A stretch of 33,143 nt of DNA from Luteitalea sp. Its GTDB lineage: Bacteria; Acidobacteriota; Vicinamibacteria; Vicinamibacterales; Vicinamibacteraceae. Shown here in pieces: positions 7,722-16,040 of this stretch. Each line of letters opens with the position of its first letter. Positions within the stretch are counted from its first letter, which is position 1. Both the position numbers and the translations under genes were made by a program. The stretch lies in the NCBI GenBank assembly GCA_009377605.1, contig WHTT01000071.1:1-33143 (forward strand). Reading direction: 5' to 3'. The notes below the pieces were generated by a model. That model did not search any database. It was not told where the DNA came from and saw only the letters and a program-made list of their open reading frames with translations.

Positions 7722-7748
7722 ATTATCGAGTCAGCACGCGAACGTCAA
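7722..7748 (-). promoter_or_regulatory. Predicted sigma-70 promoter of the asd-lysC-dap operon
   Basis: On the minus strand TTGACG (7748-7743) and GATAAT (7727-7722) are separated by 15 bp. The -10 matches five of six consensus bases. The spacing is shorter than ideal; a shifted -10 (TAATCT) would give 17 bp but a poorer match. Transcription would begin near 7714, about 10 nt before the leader ATG. The element lies just beyond the nhaA stop codon. Confidence 0.6.
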
Positions 7749-7758
7749 GCCCTGAGCA

Positions 7759-8919
7759 TCATTCCTCTGCGGACGCTGCCCGCGGTTCGCGCCCAGGCAC
7801 CAAGCGCCGCACCATCGCGAGCAGGAGCGCGATCGGCGCGGCAATGAAGCTCAGAAGGGCCCCCATTCGCACTTGATCCAGCAGGTCGCCCGCCGGGAAT
7901 GCGGCAATCGCAAAGAACAGCGCAACGGTGAAGCCAATGCCGGCGACCGTGCCGAGCAGCATGATATCGCCCCAGGACAACCCGTGCGCCCGCCGAAAGC
8001 CACACCGCTCGGCGAGCCACGTGAACCCGGCGATACCGAGCGGCTTGCCGACGACCAGCGCAATCACGACGATCGCCGTGCCCGCTCCCATGGCCGCCAG
8101 TTGCACGCCCGCGTTGGCGAAGCCAAACAGGCCGAGCACGACCTGCACGGGCACCTTCCACCAATGCTCGAACTGGCTCAACGTGTCGGCGCCATGCTCC
8201 TCGGTCGGCTCGTAGATGCCGAGGTCCATCATCCGATGCGGCATGAAGGGCACGATCGGAACGAGCGCGAGCGCTGGATGGATACCCCCCTCATGGAAGC
8301 CGATCCACGAGCAGGTTCCAGCAAGAAGCACGTACGGCCAGAAGCTCCGCACGCGCCGCCGTCGCAGCCACCAGGCAATGGCAAGCGCCACGACGAGCGG
8401 ACCGGCGAACCACACAATCGAGAACGCCTTTTGCGGATAGAACGACGCGAGCAGCACCAGCCCCATGGCATCGTCCGCAATCGCGAGCAGGAGCAGAAAC
8501 GGTATCGCAGGGCTGCCCGCCGGAAACAGGACACGCGCCACCATGTACGAGAACGCGATGTCCGTGGCGCACGGCACGGCCCAGCCTCGAGCCAGCTCCG
8601 GCAAGCCAGACAGGTGCACCATGATGACGTAGATGCCCGCCGGCACCGCCATCCCGCCCACGGCGGCCAGAATGGGCACGGCCGATTCCCGCGGTGACGA
8701 GAGCGCGCCACCGGGCAGGGTCGATTCGAAGACCTCCTTCGCGGCCAGCGCGAAGAAGAACGCCATGCCGATGTCGTTCACCACGAACTCGAGGGCATGC
8801 GCAACGGTTTCGTAGCTGTCGTGGTCGAGGTTCGCCCAGACTAGGGCGAGCACCGTGCCCGCGATCAGCAGCAGCGAGTAGTCGATGATCCGCGTGAAGA
8901 TTCGAGAGATGTGAGACAC
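7759..8919 (-). CDS. nhaA: Na+/H+ antiporter NhaA
   Basis: A 386-residue polytopic inner-membrane antiporter exchanging internal Na+ for external H+. Many hydrophobic segments are visible from residue 14 onward. The functional aspartates are present: the paired Asp149-Asp150 in LLAIADDAMG (ion-binding site) and Asp120 in VPCATDIAFS on the unwound helix. Length matches E. coli NhaA (388). The start is a GTG at 8919 with no obvious ribosome binding site. It ends 11 bp before the asd promoter and is not obviously co-regulated with lysine synthesis. Confidence 0.96.
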   Translation of the reverse strand: MSHISRIFTRIIDYSLLLIAGTVLALVWANLDHDSYETVAHALEFVVNDIGMAFFFALAAKEVFESTLPGGALSSPRESAVPILAAVGGMAVPAGIYVIMVHLSGLPELARGWAVPCATDIAFSYMVARVLFPAGSPAIPFLLLLAIADDAMGLVLLASFYPQKAFSIVWFAGPLVVALAIAWWLRRRRVRSFWPYVLLAGTCSWIGFHEGGIHPALALVPIVPFMPHRMMDLGIYEPTEEHGADTLSQFEHWWKVPVQVVLGLFGFANAGVQLAAMGAGTAIVVIALVVGKPLGIAGFTWLAERCGFRRAHGLSWGDIMLLGTVAGIGFTVALFFAIAAFPAGDLLDQVRMGALLSFIAAPIALLLAMVRRLVPGREPRAASAEE

Positions 8920-9012
8920 GGCTGAGAAATGAGCAAGGGATACGAGTCAGAAGAATGATACAGCTCACACGATCTTAGCCTGATTGCCCGGCATTCACGG
9001 CGGGAATCGCTT

Positions 9013-9035
9013 GCCCGACCTCAGATCGGGCCTAC
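9013..9035 (-). repeat. REP-like GTAG-headed hairpin at the pyk stop codon
   Basis: On the minus strand GTAG is followed by GCCCGA, a seven-base loop and TCGGGC. The TAG of the GTAG head is the stop codon of pyk. No U-tract follows on the minus strand, so it is not a standard terminator. Similar heads with different stems occur on the plus strand at 19093-19116 and 20362-20383. Confidence 0.7.
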
Positions 9036-10513
9036 ACATCCCCGTCGTTTGATGGATCGCCGACCGTGCGAATACGGAGAAAATTCGCGTCACCGCGTGT
9101 CAGGTCCGCGCTGACGCTCACGAACAAGATGACCGAGCCGGGTTGGAGAATTCCGCGCTCCACCAGGTGCCGCTCGATGGCCAGGCCCGACGGGTCCGCC
9201 TCCACGGCGTCGTCAATCACCAGCGGAACGACACCGCGGAAGAGCGCCAAGCGACGCGCGAGCGCACAGCTCCGAGTCACGGCGTAAATCGGCACCGGCG
9301 GACGATAGGCCGAGAGCACCCGCGCCGTCTTGCCTGCGCGCGTGACGGCCACGATGGCCGCAACCTGGTCCGATGCGGCGAGCCTGGAGGCCGCCTCGCA
9401 AATCGCACGGCTGTGCGCAATGTTGATCACCTCCGGGCCGACGCTCACCCGCGCCGCGTCCGTGAGGCTTTCCGCATCACGAATGATGGCATCCAGCACG
9501 CGCACGGATTCCACGGGATACGCGCCCACCGCAGTCTCGCCCGAGAGCATGATGGCGTCCACGGAACCGTCTACCGCGTTTGCAGCATCGCTCACCTCGG
9601 CCCGCGTCGGCCGTGGCGAGTCGTGCATGGACTCGAGAACCTGCGTGGCCACGATAACGGGCACTCCGCGCGCTTGGGCGCGACGCGTGATCTCCTTCTG
9701 CACACGCGGCACCTGTTCGAGCGGCAGCTCCAGGCCAAGATCCCCACGCGCAACCATTACCGCGTCCGCCGCGGCAATGATGCTTTCGAGGTTCGCGACA
9801 GCCTGCGGTCGCTCGATTTTGGCAACCAGCGGCAGCCCTTCTGCGCCCGCGCGGCGGATGAGCTCACGAGCGTGATGAAGATCCTCTGCAGATTGAACGA
9901 AGCTCAAGGCAACGAGATCCACGCCGTGCGCCAGGCCGCACCGGAGATCCTCTTCGTCTTTGGCGGTGATCGCCCTGGCGGGAAGACGGACGGCTGGCGC
10001 ATTGATCCCCTTGTGCTCGCCGAGCAAACCACCACCCACGACCGTGGTGACGATGACTCGTCCATCCGAGGCGTCGACCTGCAGCTCGATGCGCCCGTCG
10101 GCCAGCAACAGGCGGTCGCCCGGTGACACCGATTGCGCCAGGCCGGCGTAGCTCGTGAATACGCGGCCAGGCTCGCCTTCCTCGTTGCCCGTGATCACGA
10201 GCAGCCGCTCACCCGCCCGGAGATCGATCGGTCGACCATCCTTGAGCCGGCCCGTCCGGATCTTCGGCCCGCCGAGATCCTGGAGGACGGCCACTTCATG
10301 CCCTGCATGAACGGCACGCGCGCGCACGCGTGCCAGGGTGCGAACGTGATCCTCGCGGGTACCGTGTGAGAAGTTCAGGCGGAAGATATCGACGCCCGCC
10401 GCGATCAAGCTCCCGAGCGTCTGCTCGTCGGCGCTCACGGGACCCAGCGTGGCGATGATCTTGGTGCGGCGGATCCGCGTGCTCCGCGCCGGCGTGCTCA
10501 TCTGGATGAGCAT
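9032..10513 (-). CDS. pyk: Pyruvate kinase
   Basis: A 493-residue glycolytic enzyme converting phosphoenolpyruvate and ADP to pyruvate and ATP. Landmarks in order: RTKIIATLGPVS, FRLNFSHG (substrate Arg/Asn), VAKIERPQA with the catalytic lysine, VARGDLGLELP (metal-binding Glu/Asp loop) and ATQVLESM (catalytic Thr). The C-terminal allosteric domain (AAIVAVTRAGKTARVLSAYRP) is complete. Two in-frame ATGs, at 10513 and 10501, are possible starts; neither has a strong ribosome binding site at ideal distance. It is divergent from the secreted protease gene, with 62 bp between them. The stop codon lies in a REP-like hairpin. Confidence 0.97.
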   Translation of the reverse strand: MLIQMSTPARSTRIRRTKIIATLGPVSADEQTLGSLIAAGVDIFRLNFSHGTREDHVRTLARVRARAVHAGHEVAVLQDLGGPKIRTGRLKDGRPIDLRAGERLLVITGNEEGEPGRVFTSYAGLAQSVSPGDRLLLADGRIELQVDASDGRVIVTTVVGGGLLGEHKGINAPAVRLPARAITAKDEEDLRCGLAHGVDLVALSFVQSAEDLHHARELIRRAGAEGLPLVAKIERPQAVANLESIIAAADAVMVARGDLGLELPLEQVPRVQKEITRRAQARGVPVIVATQVLESMHDSPRPTRAEVSDAANAVDGSVDAIMLSGETAVGAYPVESVRVLDAIIRDAESLTDAARVSVGPEVINIAHSRAICEAASRLAASDQVAAIVAVTRAGKTARVLSAYRPPVPIYAVTRSCALARRLALFRGVVPLVIDDAVEADPSGLAIERHLVERGILQPGSVILFVSVSADLTRGDANFLRIRTVGDPSNDGDV

Positions 10514-10575
10514 ACAATTTGACCGGCTCCACCACCAACCGCTAGAGTCCTCGGTGTGTCCCTCGAGTAACGTCC

Positions 10576-13044
10576 ATGCAAAACCTTCTCTGCATGAGTT
10601 TGGCCGTCCTCCTCACGATCCTGGCTGCGCCAGCGGCGCTTGCTCAAACCAAGATTGGCGATGTCCGAGCGCACGCCGCGGAAAGTCCGCACCCGTATCC
10701 GGCGGGCCCGGGCGGCGACACGGTCGTGTGGCGCGAGGAAGTGCAGTCCCCAGGTGCGATGTTCATTCGGGTCCATTTCGAAGATCTCGAGCTGGGCGCC
10801 GGTGACGCGCTCACCGTCTCGAGCCCGAACGGCGCTCAAGTGTGGACACTGACGGATCGAGGCCCTCGAGGCTCTGGCGACGTCTGGTCGTTTGTGATCG
10901 ACGGCGACACGGCAATCGTGCGGATTCATGGCGGCCTGACACCCAGCTTTGGTTATCGCATCACCGAGGTGGTCCATGGCACCGGATCGCCCGCGGGTTC
11001 CTCGCAACCGGTCTCGCCGCTCGACAGGCGGCAGGAATCTGTGTGCGGCTCGGATGGTCTCGAGCCGATCGCGTGCCATATGAACGAGCCAGGAATCGCG
11101 CAGACACAGCAGCCGATCGCTCGCCTGATCTATCAGAGCGGCGGCGAGGCGTTCGCTTGCACCGGCAGCCTCGTCCGCGGCGCGGTCGATAGCCTCTTGC
11201 TGACGAACAATCACTGCCTTCCGTCGCAGGCCGAGGTCGACACGCTCCAAGCGGCGTTCGGTCACCAGCTCAGCGCGTGCAGTAACGGGGTGCTCTCCGA
11301 GGGCATGATGTACGCGGGCGATCTGCTCGTCTCCACGAGCACGCGCCTCGACTACTCGCTCGTGACCCTGCACGGCAACCCGGAAGTGTCGTGGGGTGAG
11401 CTGCTGCCCACGGCCGCCGACGCAGAAGTGGGCACACCGTTCTGGCTCATTCAGCACCCTGGCGGCGGACCGAAGGAGATTGGCTACTGGGAAGATGTCG
11501 ATCGGACGTCTGGCTGCAAGGTGGCCTCGACGTCTGGGACCATCGACGCGTATACACCAGGCAGCCAGATGGAGTATGCCTGCGATACCCTTGGCGGCTC
11601 GTCGGGCTCGCCGCTCATCAGCACGGAAAGCGGGCTGGTGGTCGGTCTGCATCATGTCGGCACGTTGCCACCGCCGTCGGCGTGCACCAACGCCGCGACG
11701 ATGACGCGCTTCATCTGCCAGGATGCGGGCAATCTGCTCGGCTGCGATCAACCGACCGTCGGTCATGCCCGGTACTTTGCCGAGGGAGCCGAAGGCTTCT
11801 TCCAAACCTTCGACGGTGTCTTCAATCCCAGTCAGTCCTCGCCCGCCCTGGTATCGGTCGAGGCGTTCACGGAAAGCGGCAGCGTGGCACGCTCCTCGTT
11901 CTGGCTCGGCCCTCGCGAGAACCGGATCGTCCGGCTTCGCGACCTCATCGGCGACACCTCCGCGGCGAGCATCGTCTCGTCGAACGTTCCGGTCGTGGCC
12001 GACCGCTACATGCGTTGGGGCACGCCATATCTCTACGGCAGCTCGATGGAGCGCGGCCTTCCCGCGCCGAGCCAGCGATGGTCCTTCGCTGAAGGCGCCA
12101 CCGGGCCCTTTCATCTCTTTTATCTCCTGGAAAACCCCCTTCCCGAAGATGCGACCGTCACGATCACCTACCTTCGCGAGGGTAGCACGCCGGTCCGGCG
12201 CGCCTACGAGGTCGCGGCGTTCAGTCGCTACACCGTGTACGTCAATCGGGAGCCGGGTCTCGAAGCGGCCAACGTCTCGGCCGAGATCAACGCGACACTC
12301 CCCATCATCGCCGAGCGGTCGATGTACTTGAACAGCAACGGCTTGGTCTTTGGATCGGGGACCACCGGCTCCGGGGCAACCACCCTTTCCGATACGTGGT
12401 ACTTCGCCGAAGGAGCGACCGGTTTCTTCGACGAGTTCCTCCTGTTCGGTAACACAGGAACGGACCCGCTTCATGTGGAAGCGCAATACCTGCTCCCGGA
12501 CGGACAGGTGATCGCGAAGGAGTACGACGTGCCAGGAGAAGCACGCCGCACCGTGTGGGTGAACAGTGAAGATGCGCGACTCGCCGACACGGCTGTCGCC
12601 GTCCGTCTGTTCGCGGACGCCCCCTTCATTGCCGAGCGCGCCATGTGGTGGCCGGGCGGACCCGCCTGGAGCGAAGGACACGTGTCACTCGGTGCCAGGG
12701 GAACAGGCACGGCCTGGGCAACGGCGTACGCCGGACGAAACTGCGACGGGGAGGATTCGTTCGTGCTGATCTCGAACGGCGACTCGACGCCGGGACGCGT
12801 CCGCGTCACGGCGTACTTCGTGGGAGGCGAGTCGACCACGAAAGAGCTCGAGCTCGCTGGAGATGCGCGGCTGACCGTCAGCGCGGCGCAGGACCTCGGT
12901 ATCGGCTGCGGTCCGGCGTACAGTATCCTCGTCGAGAGCCTGGGCTCGTCGCCAGTGCCGATTACGGTGGAGATGTCCCGATACTTTTCCGGTGGCCAGC
13001 CGCTCGAGGGAGGCGCGGCAGCTCTCGCCACGAAGGTGCAATGA
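10576..13044 (+). CDS. Secreted trypsin-like serine protease with C-terminal repeat region
   Basis: An 822-residue exported protein. Signal peptide: LLCMSLAVLLTILAAPAALA, cleaved after about residue 23. A beta-rich prodomain (about 25-140) precedes a chymotrypsin-fold protease. The likely triad is His213 (TNNHC), Asp259 (RLDYSL) and Ser343 (GGSSGSP), with paired cysteines around it; the layout resembles lysyl endopeptidases. From about residue 385 four related blocks of roughly 105 residues begin with ARYFAEGAEGFF, WSFAEGATGPFHLF, WYFAEGATGFFDEF and a divergent AYAGRNCDGEDSF, each ending in an 'IIAERSMY/AERAMWW'-type segment. Such blocks are frequent in Vicinamibacteria secreted proteins (from memory) and probably mediate surface binding. 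Substrate unknown. ATG 10576 or 10594 could be the start; neither has a clear ribosome binding site. Confidence 0.9.
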   Translation: MQNLLCMSLAVLLTILAAPAALAQTKIGDVRAHAAESPHPYPAGPGGDTVVWREEVQSPGAMFIRVHFEDLELGAGDALTVSSPNGAQVWTLTDRGPRGSGDVWSFVIDGDTAIVRIHGGLTPSFGYRITEVVHGTGSPAGSSQPVSPLDRRQESVCGSDGLEPIACHMNEPGIAQTQQPIARLIYQSGGEAFACTGSLVRGAVDSLLLTNNHCLPSQAEVDTLQAAFGHQLSACSNGVLSEGMMYAGDLLVSTSTRLDYSLVTLHGNPEVSWGELLPTAADAEVGTPFWLIQHPGGGPKEIGYWEDVDRTSGCKVASTSGTIDAYTPGSQMEYACDTLGGSSGSPLISTESGLVVGLHHVGTLPPPSACTNAATMTRFICQDAGNLLGCDQPTVGHARYFAEGAEGFFQTFDGVFNPSQSSPALVSVEAFTESGSVARSSFWLGPRENRIVRLRDLIGDTSAASIVSSNVPVVADRYMRWGTPYLYGSSMERGLPAPSQRWSFAEGATGPFHLFYLLENPLPEDATVTITYLREGSTPVRRAYEVAAFSRYTVYVNREPGLEAANVSAEINATLPIIAERSMYLNSNGLVFGSGTTGSGATTLSDTWYFAEGATGFFDEFLLFGNTGTDPLHVEAQYLLPDGQVIAKEYDVPGEARRTVWVNSEDARLADTAVAVRLFADAPFIAERAMWWPGGPAWSEGHVSLGARGTGTAWATAYAGRNCDGEDSFVLISNGDSTPGRVRVTAYFVGGESTTKELELAGDARLTVSAAQDLGIGCGPAYSILVESLGSSPVPITVEMSRYFSGGQPLEGGAAALATKVQ

Positions 13045-13062
13045 GCGAACGATCTCCGTATC

Positions 13063-14433
13063 ATGCCCGCTGATGTCGACCTCGACCACCTGACGCTTAC
13101 CCGCGCCGCCGCACGCCTTGCTGACCGTTCACTTCGCGCGTTGGACCTGCTCGACGCCTGCTTGTCTCGCCTGCATGCGACGAGCAGCGCGTTGAATGCC
13201 TTCATCACCGTGACCGAAGAGGAAGCGCGACAAGCGGCAACGGCCGCGGACGCCGCGTGCGACGCCGGCCGGTCGCAGGGACCGTTGCACGGCATCCCGA
13301 TGGCCTTGAAAGACCTCATCGACCAACAGGGTGTTCCGACGACGGCCGGTTCTCGCGTACGAGACGACGAGCCTCCTGCGGCGCAGGATGCTGTTGTTGC
13401 GGCACGCTTGCGCGCCGCTGGCGCTGTGCTGATTGGAAAGACCAACCTGCATGAATTCGCGTTCGGCTCCACCAACCAGGATTCCGCCTTTGGTCCTGTC
13501 CACCACCCGAGCGATCAGACGCGTCTCTCCGGCGGATCGAGTGGCGGCTCGGCGGTCGCCGTGGCAACCGGTATGGCCCTGGCGTCGCTTGGAACGGACA
13601 CGGGTGGCTCGGTTCGCATTCCGGCCGCAGCATGCGGCCTGGTCGGCCTCAAGCCCGCTTACGGTGAAGTACCGCTCGATGGCGTCGTGCCGTTGAGCAC
13701 ATCGCTCGACCATGTCGGACCGCTCTGCCGGACGTCCGAGGATGCCTGGATCGTGCACGCGGTCATCGCCGGTCTGCCGGCAGACCAGGCTGCACCGCCT
13801 GCGCCGCGTCCGCCGTCGTCACTTCGAGCCCGAGTGTTGCGAGGCTACTTCATGGATCTCATGGAAGACGAGGTGCGCGCGCATTTCGAATCAGCCGTGC
13901 GCCAGCTCGCCGCGTGCGGTGCGCGCATCAGCGACGCGACAATCGCTCACGCCGAGGACATCGTGGCTACGTATGCGGCCATCACATTGCCCGAGGCGGC
14001 AGCCTGGCACGCACCATACCTGGCCGAGCACGCCGATCGCTACACTCCGGCCGTACGGCAGCGACTCGAGGCAGGCCAACAGGTTCTCGCCGTGGAGTAC
14101 CTACGCGCCCGTGCGGGTCGCGAGGTGTTACGCCGGGAGGTCATGGAGGCTTTGGAAGGCTGCGATGTCCTCCTGCTGCCGACCCTCCCGTGCGTGGCGC
14201 CGCTCGTTGGGCAGGAGACGGTTCGCTTGGGCGAGCAGGATATCTCTGCACGTGCCGCGATGCTGCGGTTGACGCAACTCTTCGACCTCACCGGACATCC
14301 AGCCGTGACGGTACCGTGTGGCACGACGCGCGCCGGCTTACCCGTTGGCTTGCAAATCGTCGGACGGCAGACGCGGGACCTCATGGGATGGGCGGGGGGT
14401 GTTGAGCGAGAGGTCATGGGGGTGACGGGGTGA
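13063..14433 (+). CDS. Amidase (GatA/amidase-signature family)
   Basis: A 456-residue amidase-signature enzyme. The Ser-Ser-Lys catalytic set is visible: Lys83 in MALKDL, the cis-serine in SGGSSGGSA (159/160) and the nucleophile Ser183 in TDTGGSVRIP. It resembles the A subunit of Asp/Glu-tRNA amidotransferase, but no gatB or gatC is adjacent, so a stand-alone amidase is at least as likely. It starts 18 bp after the protease gene on the same strand, so co-transcription is plausible. Its last residues (GVTG) are encoded by the first units of a GTGACNGG tandem array that supplies the stop codon, so the original C-terminus may have been altered slightly. Confidence 0.88.
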   Translation: MPADVDLDHLTLTRAAARLADRSLRALDLLDACLSRLHATSSALNAFITVTEEEARQAATAADAACDAGRSQGPLHGIPMALKDLIDQQGVPTTAGSRVRDDEPPAAQDAVVAARLRAAGAVLIGKTNLHEFAFGSTNQDSAFGPVHHPSDQTRLSGGSSGGSAVAVATGMALASLGTDTGGSVRIPAAACGLVGLKPAYGEVPLDGVVPLSTSLDHVGPLCRTSEDAWIVHAVIAGLPADQAAPPAPRPPSSLRARVLRGYFMDLMEDEVRAHFESAVRQLAACGARISDATIAHAEDIVATYAAITLPEAAAWHAPYLAEHADRYTPAVRQRLEAGQQVLAVEYLRARAGREVLRREVMEALEGCDVLLLPTLPCVAPLVGQETVRLGEQDISARAAMLRLTQLFDLTGHPAVTVPCGTTRAGLPVGLQIVGRQTRDLMGWAGGVEREVMGVTG

Positions 14434-14503
14434 CGGGGTGACCGGGTGACAGGGTGACAGGGTGACCGGGGTGACCGGGTGACGGGGTGACAGGGTGACG
14501 GGG
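14421..14503. repeat. GTGACNGG tandem array (8-bp units), left copy
   Basis: About ten units of GTGAC followed by GGG, CGG or AGG run from the amidase stop codon to the truncated end of a four-helix-bundle gene. A second array with the opposite orientation (CCTTGTCACC units, 14668-14731) sits on the other side of that gene fragment, so the two arrays form a long imperfect inverted repeat. Confidence 0.9.
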
Positions 14504-14666
14504 CAAGATTGGCACATACGGAGCGGGATGACTCTCGGATCTGCGCCGTGAGAGAGAAACGTTCTTCCCGCGGGAATCCCTTGGAAACGTCGAAGATGAC
14601 CATCGCCGACCGAACAGCTCGTTTGTAGACGTCGAGCTCACGATGTGAGCGGATGTGCGCCCCCAT
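14502..14666 (-). pseudogene. Truncated four-helix-bundle protein (23S rRNA-intervening-sequence type)
   Basis: From the ATG at 14666 the minus strand reads a clear S23/four-helix-bundle N-terminus: a RELDVYKRAV segment, then IFDVSKGFPREERFSLTAQIR, interrupted here only for citation, ending SSRSVCANLA after about 55 residues. Intact members are about 115-125 residues, so the second half is missing. From there on the frame runs into the GTGACNGG array and encodes only low-complexity PVTRSP-type repeats. Family members occur within 23S rRNA intervening sequences, are related to the Avd proteins of diversity-generating retroelements, and also exist as orphan genes of unknown role. Both ends abut opposed repeat arrays. 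The break coincides with the array, suggesting the repeats caused or bound the deletion. Confidence 0.75.
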
Positions 14667-14667
14667 T

Positions 14668-14731
14668 GGTCACCTTGTCACCCCTTCACCTTGTCGCCTT
14701 GTCACCTTGTCACCCTGTCGCCGCGTCAGCC
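14668..14731. repeat. CCTTGTCACC tandem array, right copy
   Basis: About seven units of the TTGTCACC type, the reverse orientation of the array at 14421-14503. It begins two bases upstream of the start codon of the four-helix-bundle fragment and ends about 20 bp before the alpha/beta hydrolase gene. Confidence 0.88.
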
Positions 14732-14751
14732 CCTAGTGCATTGACCGTGCC

Positions 14752-15765
14752 ATGATCACGCAGCTGTTCCACCGCTGGGAACGAAAGATCCACGCTGTAG
14801 CGCAGGACCGCTTGGTCCGGCCATTCGAGTGGGGACTCGAGTGGTTGCCGGAGCAGGCCCGCGCTCGCCAAGGATCGTCCGCCGAGATCGTCGACGCTTA
14901 TGCCGAGACCGCAGTTGCGGAGAGCGAATCGTTCTACGCGGTCACGCCGGCGCCGCAGTATGCACTCGACGCGGAGAGCGCTCTCACATTCGAGAGCGCG
15001 GCGAGCACGCCGCATGCCGTCAACAACGTCGTGCACGCGCGCTATTTTCCTGCCCTCGCACGCGGCCGGCGCCGCGCGGTGCTCGTGCTGCCCCACTGGA
15101 ACGCGGATGAGACGGGCTACGTCGCGCTGTGCCAGATTCTGGCGCGTCTCGGCGTCAGTGCGCTGCGCCTGACGTTGCCCTACCATGAGCAACGCATGCC
15201 CGCCGAGCTCCGCCGCGCCGACTACATCGTCAGCGCCAACGTCGCGCGCACGCTCATCGTGAACCGCCAGGCCGTCGTCGATGCACGACGCGCCATCTGG
15301 TGGCTGGCCAACCGCGGCTACCAGGCCATCGGCATTCTCGGGACCAGCCTCGGGTCCTGTCTATCGATGCTCACCGCATGCCACGAGCCACTGGTACGCG
15401 CCGCGGCGCTCAATCACGTCTCGCCGTTCTTTGCCGACGTCGTGTGGGAAGGCTTGTCGACCATGCATGTACGGAGGGGCCTCGAGGGGCACATCGACCT
15501 GCCAAGCCTACGGCGACTCTGGATGCCGATCAGCCCTCAGCCCTTCGTCGAGCGAATCCGCAACAAGCGGACACTCCTCGTCTATGCCCGGTACGATTTG
15601 ACGTTCCCGGTGCACCTTTCGCGAGAGCTCGTGCGAGAGTTCCGTGCCCGTGCCATCCCGCATCAGGTTGTCGCGCTCCCGTGCGGCCACTACAGCACGG
15701 GTATGACGCCGTTCAAGTATCTGGACGGCTATGTGCTGACGAAGTTTCTGCTCAAAGCGTTGTAG
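14752..15765 (+). CDS. Alpha/beta hydrolase
   Basis: A 337-residue alpha/beta-hydrolase-fold protein resembling the ABHD18-like group. The probable triad is Ser199 in the nucleophile elbow GTSLGS, Asp282 in YARYDLTFP and His313 in PCGHYS. An LVLPHWNADE segment near 112-120 forms the oxyanion-hole region. No signal peptide is seen, so a cytoplasmic location is likely. The N-terminal 80 residues are helical and not recognised. It stands alone on the plus strand after the repeat-flanked gene fragment. Substrate cannot be predicted. Confidence 0.82.
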   Translation: MITQLFHRWERKIHAVAQDRLVRPFEWGLEWLPEQARARQGSSAEIVDAYAETAVAESESFYAVTPAPQYALDAESALTFESAASTPHAVNNVVHARYFPALARGRRRAVLVLPHWNADETGYVALCQILARLGVSALRLTLPYHEQRMPAELRRADYIVSANVARTLIVNRQAVVDARRAIWWLANRGYQAIGILGTSLGSCLSMLTACHEPLVRAAALNHVSPFFADVVWEGLSTMHVRRGLEGHIDLPSLRRLWMPISPQPFVERIRNKRTLLVYARYDLTFPVHLSRELVREFRARAIPHQVVALPCGHYSTGMTPFKYLDGYVLTKFLLKAL

Positions 15766-15836
15766 AAAAGGCGAGGCGAACCTCGTTCACTCCAACGTAG
15801 GTACGTGTGGTGGCGCTTCGTTGAGTACACGGCCGG

Positions 15837-16040
15837 TTACAGGTATTCCAGGAGGGACTGCACAGCGTCGTAAAGCACCTGGGCGAGCGCGCGCGCCAAT
15901 GGCGACACGTCTCCTTGAGCGACCGCATCGGCTACCGTCACGGGATCGGTGAGCACCAGCCAGATCGTTGCACCGGCGACCGCAACGGCAAGCAGCGCGA
16001 GAACAGCAAACAGGCTGATGCCCAGCCGGGCCAGGCTCAT
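15837..16040 (-). CDS. Small single-pass membrane protein, unknown function
   Basis: A 67-residue protein starting at the ATG at 16040 (GAGAG upstream). One hydrophobic segment, LFAVLALLAVAVAGATIWLVL, occupies about residues 10-30. The tail VADAVAQGDVSPLARALAQVLYDAVQSLLEYL in two halves looks like an amphipathic helix. The open frame extends upstream to 16271, but that part is Arg/Ser-rich without recognisable features and overlaps no conserved motif, so the short form is preferred. Function unknown. Confidence 0.6.
   Translation of the reverse strand: MSLARLGISLFAVLALLAVAVAGATIWLVLTDPVTVADAVAQGDVSPLARALAQVLYDAVQSLLEYL

Noticed and set aside
7528-7758. Lysine riboswitch (L-box) upstream of asd
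   Set aside because: No L-box-like core was recognised; the region is fully explained by a short leader ORF and alternative hairpins.
10498-12681. 727-codon minus-strand open frame opposite the secreted protease
   Set aside because: It has Arg/Gly/His-rich composition without any motif, while the plus strand encodes a protease with signal peptide and triad; it is a high-GC antisense shadow.
14421-14731. CRISPR array
   Set aside because: The units are 8-10 bp with no spacers, so these are simple tandem repeats, and no cas genes are present.
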